NCBI GenBank assembly: GCA_020850595.1
Contig: JADZEK010000086.1
Location: forward strand, 1-39,722
Length of the DNA stretch: 39,722 bases
Reading direction: 5' to 3'
Source: Anaerolineales bacterium
Lineage (GTDB): Bacteria; Chloroflexota; Anaerolineae; Anaerolineales; UBA6663
Part shown: positions 24,828 through 32,383 of the stretch, piece after piece
Layout: each line of letters opens with the position of its first letter
Numbering within the stretch: position 1 is the stretch's first letter
Position numbers and translations under genes: made by a program
Notes under the pieces: model-generated
What the model was told of the DNA's origin: nothing
What the model saw: only the letters and a program-made list of their open reading frames with translations
Databases searched by the model: none

Positions 24828-25574
24828 TTACAGGTTCGTCAGCCGCACTTTGTGACTGAAGTACGGCAGCACCTGGATTACCTGCGTCACAATGGCGCTT
24901 TCGCCGGGATACGCAGCCGGGGCCGAGGCCCGAATGCGCAGCCGGTAATCGCCCGCGGGCGGCTTGGCGGCGCGCGGGTGATGGACGCGGAAGGCTACTT
25001 CTTTTTCCGCGTTCGGGAACAGCAGCGGCCCCGGGCCGATTTCCAGGCAGGCTGGGTCCAGGCCGTCCACTTCCAGCTTGAACTGCACGCCGGTCTTGGT
25101 GCCCCAGTTGCGCACCGTCACCGTGCCGTCAATCGGCTGGTCAAGCCCCAGTTGGTTGCTGGGCAGGTTCAGCCGCAAGCCGATCGAGCGCGAGCGCTTG
25201 TCGCCCGCCGACAGCAGCCCGTCGTCGGCGCTGTCGAACGTGCTCGGCGCCTCACCCTGAAAGCTCAACACAAAGTCGCCCAGGCGCACCTTTTCGCCAG
25301 GGTTCAGCTCCACGAAAGCGCGCGGGTTCAGGGTGTTCTCACCCTGCGGCCCGTACTTCACCTCACTATCGCCCATGTTGATGGCGCGGTAGCCTGTGCC
25401 GCCCGTCACCGAGATGAGCTGCAAATGGCGGCGGGCCACACCGCTGCCGCGCGTGGCGTCGAGCACGATGTCGTTGCGCGGGTCGCTGCCGACGTAGATG
25501 ATGGCTTTTTCGAGCGGAAAAGTCTTCTTCCAGCCGTCTTTATCGGTAACTTCGATGACGTTATCGTCGCTCAT
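24828..25574 (-). CDS. FHA-domain protein with C-terminal Ig-like domain
   Basis: A 248-residue protein predicted to be cytoplasmic, with no signal peptide or helix. The start ATG at 25574 has GAGGGA upstream; the longer open frame to 25670 overlaps the methyltransferase gene and is rejected. FHA fold at about 1-108 (YVGSDPRNDIVL, VARRHLQLI, LNPGEKVRLGDFVLSFQGE). The usual Gly-Arg is Gly29-Ser30 and the usual Ser of the recognition loop is Ala47, while Arg48 and His50 are kept, so phosphothreonine binding may be altered. Residues about 130-248 form an Ig-like domain (VTVRNWGTKTGVQFKLEVDG, FRVHHPRAAKPPAGDYRLRI) shared with the two membrane proteins downstream. Likely cytoplasmic adaptor of that module. 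Confidence 0.78.
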   Translation of the reverse strand: MSDDNVIEVTDKDGWKKTFPLEKAIIYVGSDPRNDIVLDATRGSGVARRHLQLISVTGGTGYRAINMGDSEVKYGPQGENTLNPRAFVELNPGEKVRLGDFVLSFQGEAPSTFDSADDGLLSAGDKRSRSIGLRLNLPSNQLGLDQPIDGTVTVRNWGTKTGVQFKLEVDGLDPACLEIGPGPLLFPNAEKEVAFRVHHPRAAKPPAGDYRLRIRASAPAAYPGESAIVTQVIQVLPYFSHKVRLTNL

Positions 25575-25581
25575 GCGTCCC

Positions 25582-27189
25582 TCAGCCCACCAGCAAGGCC
25601 GCCCTGCCCAGCCATCTAAGGCTTTCCTGTAGTTCTCCCGCCAGGATAGCCCTGACGGCAATTGGGTCACTCACCGGTTGTTCAGCCTGCTGAGCCACAA
25701 GTTTACCGCTAGCGACCGGACCTGCCAATAGCAGTTCTAACAAATCTTCGGCGCTCCGGGTGCCGTCAATATAGGGCAATAGGTACTGAGTCAGGGCATC
25801 TAGCTCGACCCGTTCGTGCCGCAAATTGGTCACTTTTGGCTCGGTCGCGGCGAGTTGGCGCGCCCAGGGGCTGGCGGCGGGCCGCTCGCTCACCTCCACC
25901 ACGAAGACGGGCGGGTAAATGTGCGCCTCGACCAGGTTTTCGCTATAAATGAAGGCCTTGAGCAGATTGGTGCTCAACACATAGGCGTCATCTTGGGCGC
26001 CGGGCGGCGGCTCGGGCGGGTGGCTGCCGTTCAGTCGCCGCAGACGTTCCTCGGCGGCGGGGAGCAGATCGGTGAACGGCACAGTGCGCGGCCATTGCAG
26101 CGCCAGGTGGATCATGGCCGCTTTGCTCACTGGGTGGTCAATCGAGAGCGTAGCGCCGTCCAGCGTCTTGAACTTCTCCACCGTGCGGGTGTGAAGCTGC
26201 GGCTGTTCAGCGTCGGGCACGGCCCGCGAGGCCAGGTGAAAAGGCCGCAGGCTCTCCGGCTTGATGGTGCGATTGACGGGCAGCCCGGCATGGCACAGCA
26301 GCGTCTGCCGGAAAGTGCGGTTGCGCAGGAAGTCGAGGTATTGCTCCAGCTCGACCAGGTTGCGCGCCGTCTTGAGGAGCGCATCGGTGACGCCTTTGGG
26401 GTAGAAGTTGGGCAGGGCGCTGCGGAAATCCAGCTCCGACACAAACTGCAACCCGTGGCTTTCGGCGTGGGCCATGAACTCGTGGAAGTACACCGGCTGG
26501 TTGTTCTCTTCCAACTCGTCGTGCAGCAGGAACGAGTCCGACTTGGGACCGACGCGCTCTGTCTCTTGCAGCAGGAACTTGCTGAAGGCGTTGAGCAGCG
26601 TGGCGCGGCCCATGCTGTCGGCCGGCACCGATTCGGCCATGAATTGCAGCACGCTGCGCGCCTGGGCCGCGCGCTCCCGCGGGTCGCTGATGGCGCGCGT
26701 GTGCCACAGCATCAGGTCGCGCAGGCTGGCCAGCATGTGCCAGCCGGGGTAGACGTTGTAGCTGATGTAGGCCACGCCGTTGGGGGCCAGGTTGTCCTTG
26801 CAGACCGCCATGAGCTTTTCGCGCACGGCCGGCGGCACCCACGAATACACGCCGTGGGCGATGATGTAGTCAAACTCGCCGAACTCGGGCGTGAGATCGA
26901 GCAGGTTCATGTGCAGCAGGCGCGCGTTGGGGTAGCCCACCGCCGCCAGCGCGGCCTGCCCGGCCTCGATCTGCCGCGCTGAGTAGTCAATGCCGACGAA
27001 GGTGCTCCCTGGCAGGCCCTGCGCCATGGGCAGCAAGTTGCCGCCCGCCGCACAGCCAATCTCCAGCACGCGGCAGCCGTCCACTGGGGCGGGTGTCAGC
27101 CCCAGCAGAGTCGCCAGAGTCGCCAGCGAATCGGGATGCGTCTGGACGTGCGACAGGTTGGGGTAGGGGACTTCGTCGTAATCGGTCAC
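25582..27189 (-). CDS. Class I SAM-dependent methyltransferase with regulatory domain
   Basis: A 535-residue protein. The N-terminal Rossmann fold has motif I VLEIGCAAGGN (residues 41-51), the acidic motif FVGIDYS (64-70) and motif IV-like FDYIIAHGVYSWVP. Residues about 210-300 resemble the methyltransferase regulatory domain (PF10119 type): LLHDELEENNQPVYFHEFMA. The C-terminal third is less conserved and looks winged-helix-like. It would transfer methyl groups from S-adenosylmethionine to a protein or small molecule; the target is unknown. The start is GTG at 27189, giving MTDYDEVPYP, the common opening of this family. It lies 14 bases after the DUF4159 gene and 7 bases before the FHA gene, so it belongs to the operon. 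It could modify an injector or envelope component. Confidence 0.83.
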   Translation of the reverse strand: MTDYDEVPYPNLSHVQTHPDSLATLATLLGLTPAPVDGCRVLEIGCAAGGNLLPMAQGLPGSTFVGIDYSARQIEAGQAALAAVGYPNARLLHMNLLDLTPEFGEFDYIIAHGVYSWVPPAVREKLMAVCKDNLAPNGVAYISYNVYPGWHMLASLRDLMLWHTRAISDPRERAAQARSVLQFMAESVPADSMGRATLLNAFSKFLLQETERVGPKSDSFLLHDELEENNQPVYFHEFMAHAESHGLQFVSELDFRSALPNFYPKGVTDALLKTARNLVELEQYLDFLRNRTFRQTLLCHAGLPVNRTIKPESLRPFHLASRAVPDAEQPQLHTRTVEKFKTLDGATLSIDHPVSKAAMIHLALQWPRTVPFTDLLPAAEERLRRLNGSHPPEPPPGAQDDAYVLSTNLLKAFIYSENLVEAHIYPPVFVVEVSERPAASPWARQLAATEPKVTNLRHERVELDALTQYLLPYIDGTRSAEDLLELLLAGPVASGKLVAQQAEQPVSDPIAVRAILAGELQESLRWLGRAALLVG

Positions 27190-27203
27190 GCGCGGGTTGG
27201 TCC

Positions 27204-28343
27204 TCAGCCCTGCCGGCGGCGCGCTTCGGCCAGCGCCAGCAGATTGCCCCCGAACTCGTGCGCCGAGCGAATGGCCTCGCGCCCGGCCGCGCCGCTGCGC
27301 CGCTCACCCTGCCACAGGCAGCCGTAGTCGGCGGTGCTGTAGATCAGGCCGGGGGCCACGCGCACGGCCGCCGAGCTGTCGGTCTCGAACCCGGCGGGCG
27401 CGTTGGCGAACAGCGCCGGGGTGGTCAACAGGTCGTGCCCGGCGGTCAGGTCTTCCAGCCGCAGCCCCAGGGAGGCGAACAGCTCGGTCAATGCGCCGTC
27501 GGCGGCGGCGGCGGCCGGGCCTTCGCGCCGGCAGCTCTCGGCCAGCACCGTACCGCCGCCCTGGAGGTAGGCGTACAGGGCGTTCATCTCGGCCGCGTTG
27601 AGCGTGAAGCTGTTGTAGGCCACCAGGTAGACCAGTGTGTAGGCGCTCAGCCCCTGGTTGAGCGGCACGTTGTCGTCCACCCACACCGGATGGCCGCCCG
27701 CCCGCAGCGCCTGGGCCAGGTGGGCCGCGCCGCGCGCGTGCTTGTCAGACCGGCCGCCCAACGGCGCCACGGCCAGAGCCGCCGGCGCGCTAAAGCTCAG
27801 CCCGGCCTGCCGCCGGAAGCGCAGGTCAAGCTCATCTACGGCCGGGGCGGCGGCGCTGCGCGCGTTGTAGACCACCGCGCCGCGCTTCGAGCGGCGCAGG
27901 CGCGCCAGTTCCACATACTGGCCTTGGGGCAGCGTGGTCACGGCGTCTATGCCGAACTCGCTGTGGACGAACATGGGCGCGCCTTCGGTCAGCGGGCTGG
28001 TCTGCGGGCGCGGCAGGCTCTCGCTGTAGGTCAGCAGCAGGTAGAGCGGCCCTTCGTTGGCTCCGGCAATGTCGTAGCTGAGCGCCTCAGCCAGCACAAT
28101 CACCTGCCCAGCGGCGTCAAGGGCTACGCCCGGCCGAATGAAGACCGCGCTGTCGGCCGGGTCGCTAGCGACCACTTCCAGCCCGCTCAGCACGCCCGCG
28201 CCGTGGCCGTAACGCGCATGCAGGGCCTGGTGCTGGTAATGATACTGATGCGCTTCCTCCCACACCTCCGCCGTCACCGCCATGCCGTCCATGGCTTTGA
28301 TGCGGCGCGTGGGAAGCGGGGGCAAACCGTTGCTGTTGGTCAC
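27204..28343 (-). CDS. eCIS-associated protein with C-terminal DUF4159-like domain
   Basis: A 379-residue protein starting at GTG 28343 with a GGGAGGA ribosome site. Residues about 1-180 (MDGMAVTAEVWEEAHQYHYQ, GAGVLSGLEVV, RPGVALDAAGQVIVL) form a beta-rich domain; I recall similar domains in hypothetical proteins of eCIS and phage tail loci. The rest matches the DUF4159 pattern (NAAEMNALYAYLQGGGTVLA, GLIYSTADYGCLWQG, HEFGGNLLALAEARR), a flavodoxin/amidotransferase-like fold without an obvious catalytic cysteine. No signal peptide or helix. It lies 17 bases after the tail protein I-like gene. Likely a structural accessory of the baseplate; the domain fusion is unusual. Confidence 0.65.
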   Translation of the reverse strand: MTNSNGLPPLPTRRIKAMDGMAVTAEVWEEAHQYHYQHQALHARYGHGAGVLSGLEVVASDPADSAVFIRPGVALDAAGQVIVLAEALSYDIAGANEGPLYLLLTYSESLPRPQTSPLTEGAPMFVHSEFGIDAVTTLPQGQYVELARLRRSKRGAVVYNARSAAAPAVDELDLRFRRQAGLSFSAPAALAVAPLGGRSDKHARGAAHLAQALRAGGHPVWVDDNVPLNQGLSAYTLVYLVAYNSFTLNAAEMNALYAYLQGGGTVLAESCRREGPAAAAADGALTELFASLGLRLEDLTAGHDLLTTPALFANAPAGFETDSSAAVRVAPGLIYSTADYGCLWQGERRSGAAGREAIRSAHEFGGNLLALAEARRRQG

Positions 28344-28360
28344 GATGGCGTCCTCCCGGG

Positions 28361-29437
28361 CTAGATGGTCTCCAGCCGCAGGTTGTAGCTGGTATGGGCC
28401 GGTTTTTCGGCTTCGATAATCAGTTCAAGCATCCGCCGCCGCTCGGCGTCCAGGCGGGCGCGCTCGGCGGCGCTCATCCCGGCCGCCTCGGCGGCGGGCA
28501 AGAAGGCCGTCACGCTGAAGGTGTGCGGCATGTTCAGGGTGCCCAGCGCCACGCCGGGGCCTAGGCGCGCCTGTGGCCCCAGGGTGAAGTTGTTGGCCCC
28601 GTGCTCCGAAATCTGCACCTTGGCCCCGGTGTAAATCTCCAGGTATTCCTGCAGGCCGCGCCGGGTGCCGCGCATGCGGTATAAGGCGACGGCCGCGCTG
28701 AGCAGGCGGCGGCGTTTCTCTTCCGGCCAGCGCTCGTCGAGTGTCAGGTCTACCCAGGTGGCCAGCCAGGGCAGCAGCGCGCCGGGCGTGAACTCTGGGT
28801 CGAAATAATAGGGCAGCTGGTCAATCTGCGCTTCGATGGGTTTCCAGAAGCTCTCGAAGAGCATCAGGAAGCGGCCCATGAGCTCGTCCTGCTCCTGATA
28901 CACGCGTGGCATGTGCTGGAGGTAGGCGCCCTTGGCCGATACCAGCACCTCGACTGTCTCCACCAGCGCGCCGGCGTCGTCCGGCCCGCCGGGAGTGACG
29001 ATGGCCTGGCTCGTCAAGGTCACGTCGGACAGGGTGGGCAGCGCCGTCGCGTCGAACTCGTATTCAAACACGCTGCCCGCAACCACCGGGCGGCTGACGC
29101 CCCAGCGCAGGTAGCGGTCGTCGTTCACCACCAACAGGTCGGGCGGTGTGTCGCCGTGGGCCGGGTGGGAGCGATATTCGCCCAGACGCGCGCCTGCCGG
29201 CAGGCTGATTTGGGCCGTAAAGCCGGCCACGGGCGCCAGCGCTTCCACGCGCGTGAAGAATGTGACCGTTTCGCCGGGGTAACGGCGCAGGTGGCTGGCC
29301 ACGTGCGCTACGGCCAGGGGGGCGGGCGGCACGTCGCGCCGCGCGGCCGGGTCGCGGCCGGCCGGCACCAGCGCCGCCTCCAGCCGCATGCCCGAAATGT
29401 TGGCCGAGAGGGCCGAGACCTGATCCTTGACCGTCAT
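28361..29437 (-). CDS. Tail protein I-like baseplate protein of eCIS
   Basis: A 358-residue protein. Residues about 165-285 (YLQHMPRVYQEQDELMGRFL, FESFWKPIEAQIDQLPYYF, LLPWLATWVDLTLDERWPEE, RRLLSAAVALYRMRGTRRGL) match the phage tail protein domain related to P2 gpI (TIGR02242). This is found next to baseplate J proteins in eCIS and phage-like clusters. In Afp/PVC terms it occupies the place of the Afp12/gp7-like wedge component. An N-terminal Ig-like region (VAHVASHLRRYPGETVTFFT) is present. The start overlaps the gp6-like stop by 4 bases (ATGA), implying coupled translation and a fixed ratio. It probably completes the wedge ring around the spike. Confidence 0.8.
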   Translation of the reverse strand: MTVKDQVSALSANISGMRLEAALVPAGRDPAARRDVPPAPLAVAHVASHLRRYPGETVTFFTRVEALAPVAGFTAQISLPAGARLGEYRSHPAHGDTPPDLLVVNDDRYLRWGVSRPVVAGSVFEYEFDATALPTLSDVTLTSQAIVTPGGPDDAGALVETVEVLVSAKGAYLQHMPRVYQEQDELMGRFLMLFESFWKPIEAQIDQLPYYFDPEFTPGALLPWLATWVDLTLDERWPEEKRRRLLSAAVALYRMRGTRRGLQEYLEIYTGAKVQISEHGANNFTLGPQARLGPGVALGTLNMPHTFSVTAFLPAAEAAGMSAAERARLDAERRRMLELIIEAEKPAHTSYNLRLETI

Positions 29438-31596
29438 AGCTCAACCAGCCGAATCTCGTGGTCGAGCGAGACCAGCAGCGTGTCGGCCGGGATGTCGAGG
29501 CGGCGCGAGTCCACGGCGGCCAGCGGCGCTTCAATGCGTTCCAGCTCGGTGGAGGCTTCGGCGGCGGCCTCGACCGGCGCCACGGCCAGCGTGTCGCCGC
29601 GCGGCGGCTGCTCGGCGCGCGGGTTTACGGCGCGCTGGCTCAGGCGCACATCCAGCACGTGCTTCACGCCCGGCACGCGCTGCACCAGCGAGAAGATTTC
29701 GGCGATGAACAGTGCGCGCCCGAACGGCCAGCCCTCCCAGTGCGCGCCGAGCAGCTCGTCGGGCGGTTCGGTCGTGGGCTGGGTCAGGTCCAGCGGCGCA
29801 ATAAAGGTGCGCAGCTTCTCGCGCACGGCGGCGCGCACGACCTCCGGGTCGGCATACTCCGACACGACGATCTCGGCATAGGCGCGCAGGCCGAGGTAGC
29901 GCGGCTCGCGCACGCGCACGGTGGTGGTCAGCAGGCGGTACGGCTCCAGGTGGGCCTCCATGGCCCGGCTCAGGGGTTCATCCAGGGCCAGCTTGGTCAG
30001 GTCGCCGTTGCGCAGCGCGTCGAACACGGCGGGCACGACCAGCAGTTCCAACATGCCGGGGGGCAGGTTGGCCACGGCGCCGTCGGCGGCGGCCTTGCTG
30101 GGGGTCAGGCACTTGACGCGCGCCACACTGCGGCTGGTGCCTTTAGCCAGCACCTCGTAGTCCTCGGCCGTCACGGCGCGCTGTTGGGCGCGCACTTCGC
30201 GGCGGGCGCGCAGCTTGGCTTCGTCGAGCGTTTCCTGGTCGCGGCCGCCCTCAGCCCGGCGCAGGTTGGTCACGCTGTCAATATACGGCACGGCCGACTT
30301 GAGCATCTGGATGCGCCCGGCCGGCACGTTGCCGGCCACGCCGCCGCCGTGGCGATATTGGGTGAAGCTGAGCTGGCGGCCGGCTTCGGGCACGCGGCCA
30401 TACTGGCGCACGCTGCCGTCGGGCTGGCGCACGGCCGGGCCGAACGCAATTTCGCCGGTGGCGGTGTCGAGCGTGAAGTGCCGGTCGTAGCGGTCGGAGT
30501 TGGAGAAGTCGCGCACCAGCGTCCACTCGATGGGCACGATCTCGCCGTCATGCTTCTCTTCCACGGTCAGCGTCTCGCCGGCGCGCGGGGCCAGCACCGG
30601 GGCCTGCTGGAGGTTGAAGAGCTGGCCCGGCTCGCCGTCGCTGGTGCCGACAAACTCGTCTTTGACCACCACGGCGTGCGTGGCGCGGGTGGTCGCCCCC
30701 AGCGCGTAGGTAGTGATGTTGCGGATGCGCGGCGACTGGCTGTACATGGGTTGGTCGCGGCGGCGCTGCTCCAGGCGGCAGCGCAGCCAATAGGCGGTGC
30801 GGCCCTGCACCGTGTTGGGCGCGGCGCTCAGCGGCAGGTAGAAGATGATGGTGCCGGTAGCGTTGTTGAGGCCCCCGGTGGTGTCTTGCTCGTCGCGGAA
30901 GGCGCTCGGGGTCACTTCTTCCCAGCGGCCGTCGCCGATGGAGATTTCCCACACCAGCGGCGGGTTGGCGCGGCGCACGCCGGTGGCCTGCGTCTCTTCG
31001 TTCTCAAAATCCAGGCGCAGCACGTGGCCGGCCAGCGCGCCGCCGTCGTCGAAACCCAGGTAGAACGTATCGCCCAGGCGCGGCCGTGGGCGCGAGAAGG
31101 CGTAGAAAAGCTCCACCCCGGCTTGCAGGCGCGGCAGGTAGTTCTTGTTGAAGTCCTCCGGCGAGCGCACCTGGGTCAGCTTCGGCCCGATGATCTCCAG
31201 CTTTTCATCGGTGGTGAAGATGACCTCCGGCGCTTCGTCGGTAGCGCGCGTAGCCACCTCGGTGCCCTGCGGCACAATGGCCGTGGTGTCGTCGTCGGGC
31301 GTGATAGGGAAGGGCGCCGACAGCCGGAAGGTCAATTCGCCGCGGGCGCTGTTGGCGGGCTGCAGCTGCACCCCCAGCAGTTCCATAAACTTGATGTGGT
31401 TCTTCTCCGGCACCAGATTGAGCCGGTAGGTGATCATTTCGGTCATCCAGGCGAATAGCTCAATCAGCGTGATGCCCGGGTCGCTGACGTTGTAGTCCGT
31501 CCACTCCGGACAATAGCGGATGATGCGCCGGCGGGCCTCGTCCACCAGGTCGCGCTGGAAGCGCAGATCATCCAAGATTGGTTCGGGCAAAGGCAT
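29434..31596 (-). CDS. Baseplate J / gp6-like wedge protein of eCIS (Afp11-like)
   Basis: A 720-residue protein with the characteristic start MPLPEPILDDLRFQRDLVDE and the motif EWTDYNVSDPGITLIELFAW, the hallmark of putative baseplate assembly proteins (TIGR02243, gp6/Afp11-like). The centre contains GEIAFGPAVR and the baseplate-J region NLRRAEGGRDQETLDEAKLR followed by TAEDYEVLAKGTS. The C-terminus (VPGVKHVLDVRLSQ) matches the same family. Length is typical. It forms the wedge that holds the spike hub and joins gp25-like and tail protein I-like subunits. AGGAGAG precedes the ATG. It follows the gp25 gene by 31 bases. Confidence 0.9.
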   Translation of the reverse strand: MPLPEPILDDLRFQRDLVDEARRRIIRYCPEWTDYNVSDPGITLIELFAWMTEMITYRLNLVPEKNHIKFMELLGVQLQPANSARGELTFRLSAPFPITPDDDTTAIVPQGTEVATRATDEAPEVIFTTDEKLEIIGPKLTQVRSPEDFNKNYLPRLQAGVELFYAFSRPRPRLGDTFYLGFDDGGALAGHVLRLDFENEETQATGVRRANPPLVWEISIGDGRWEEVTPSAFRDEQDTTGGLNNATGTIIFYLPLSAAPNTVQGRTAYWLRCRLEQRRRDQPMYSQSPRIRNITTYALGATTRATHAVVVKDEFVGTSDGEPGQLFNLQQAPVLAPRAGETLTVEEKHDGEIVPIEWTLVRDFSNSDRYDRHFTLDTATGEIAFGPAVRQPDGSVRQYGRVPEAGRQLSFTQYRHGGGVAGNVPAGRIQMLKSAVPYIDSVTNLRRAEGGRDQETLDEAKLRARREVRAQQRAVTAEDYEVLAKGTSRSVARVKCLTPSKAAADGAVANLPPGMLELLVVPAVFDALRNGDLTKLALDEPLSRAMEAHLEPYRLLTTTVRVREPRYLGLRAYAEIVVSEYADPEVVRAAVREKLRTFIAPLDLTQPTTEPPDELLGAHWEGWPFGRALFIAEIFSLVQRVPGVKHVLDVRLSQRAVNPRAEQPPRGDTLAVAPVEAAAEASTELERIEAPLAAVDSRRLDIPADTLLVSLDHEIRLVEL

Positions 31597-31627
31597 ACGA
31601 CAGCTCTCCTAACTCCGCCGCGCGCCG

Positions 31628-32047
31628 CTACGGCACCGCCGGTTCATCAATGATGAAGAACGGGTACACAATGCTGCGCGGGTCGTGCGTCGCCTTGATG
31701 GTGTAATTGATGTGGACCAGCAGGCCGCTGTCGCGGGCCGGATCGCGGAAGACCTCGATCTTGTCCACCTCGATGCGCGGCTCCCAAAAGCGCAGGGCCT
31801 CGCTCACATAGTCAATCATCAGCGACACGGTGGCCGACGAGATCGGCGCGAAGACCAGCTCCCAGGCCCGGCAGCCAAAGCCGGGGCGCATGGGGCGCTC
31901 GCCGGGCACCGTGCTCAAGATCAGGTGAATGGCCTGCTCGATGTCGCGCTCGCCGTTGGCCAGCGCGATTTCGCCGCGCGGGTTGAATTGCAGTGGAAAG
32001 GCCAGCCCGCGCCCCAAAAACTCGCGATTGCGAATATCGTCATCCAT
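31628..32047 (-). CDS. gp25-like baseplate wedge protein (Afp9-like)
   Basis: A 139-residue protein of the GPW/gp25 family. FLGRGLAFPLQFNPRGEIAL opens the domain, and ILSTVPGERPMRPGFGCRAW is the signature with the conserved E-R-x-M-x-P-x-F-G. Gp25-like proteins join the baseplate wedge to the first sheath ring and resemble the sheath handshake domain. Length is normal. It starts 3 bases after the PAAR-like gene. It is strong evidence for a contractile rather than a flexible-tail system. Confidence 0.92.
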   Translation of the reverse strand: MDDDIRNREFLGRGLAFPLQFNPRGEIALANGERDIEQAIHLILSTVPGERPMRPGFGCRAWELVFAPISSATVSLMIDYVSEALRFWEPRIEVDKIEVFRDPARDSGLLVHINYTIKATHDPRSIVYPFFIIDEPAVP

Positions 32048-32050
32048 CGG

Positions 32051-32383
32051 CTACATCCCTTTGACGCGCACCTGCCCCGGGAAGGAGATGACGACCGGCG
32101 TGCCGGTGGGCACGGCAATGGCCTGCGAGGTCTGGCACACCAGCCCCTGGCCCATGCTCTTGACGCGCACGGTGTGCGTCGGCGGGATCCAGTTGGCGGT
32201 GACACACGGGCCGTTGGCCACCGGCGGCGGCGGGAAGGCGCACCCGGCAATCGCCAGCGGCGGGGCCGACATAGGCACCGGCGTGCCCATGATCTTCACG
32301 CGCGGGTTGGGCGCGGCCAGGTTGGCCTTGCCGCCGTGCGCGCACAAGATCACGGCGCTCATGGTTAGCAGCATTCCCGGCAT
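32051..32383 (-). CDS. PAAR-like spike tip protein (Afp10-like position)
   Basis: A 110-residue, Pro/Gly-rich beta protein. It opens MPGMLLTMSAVILCAHGGKA and has Cys14, His16, Cys48, Cys60, His70 and Cys83, which could bind a metal at the point of the spike, as in PAAR and PAAR-like (DUF4280-type) tips. C-terminal strands (TPVVISFPGQVRVKG) would sit on the hub beta-helix. A strong GGAGGTGA site lies just upstream, and start and hub stop share one base (TAATG), so both are made together. No toxin domain is fused. The exact PAAR subfamily is uncertain. Confidence 0.78.
   Translation of the reverse strand: MPGMLLTMSAVILCAHGGKANLAAPNPRVKIMGTPVPMSAPPLAIAGCAFPPPPVANGPCVTANWIPPTHTVRVKSMGQGLVCQTSQAIAVPTGTPVVISFPGQVRVKGM

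Noticed and set aside
25575..25670. N-terminal extension of the small FHA protein
   Set aside because: It overlaps the end of the methyltransferase gene, and the start at 25574 has a good ribosome site directly before the FHA fold.
29458..31458. Plus-strand frame of 666 codons opposite gp6
   Set aside because: Antisense of the clear baseplate protein; no recognisable domain.
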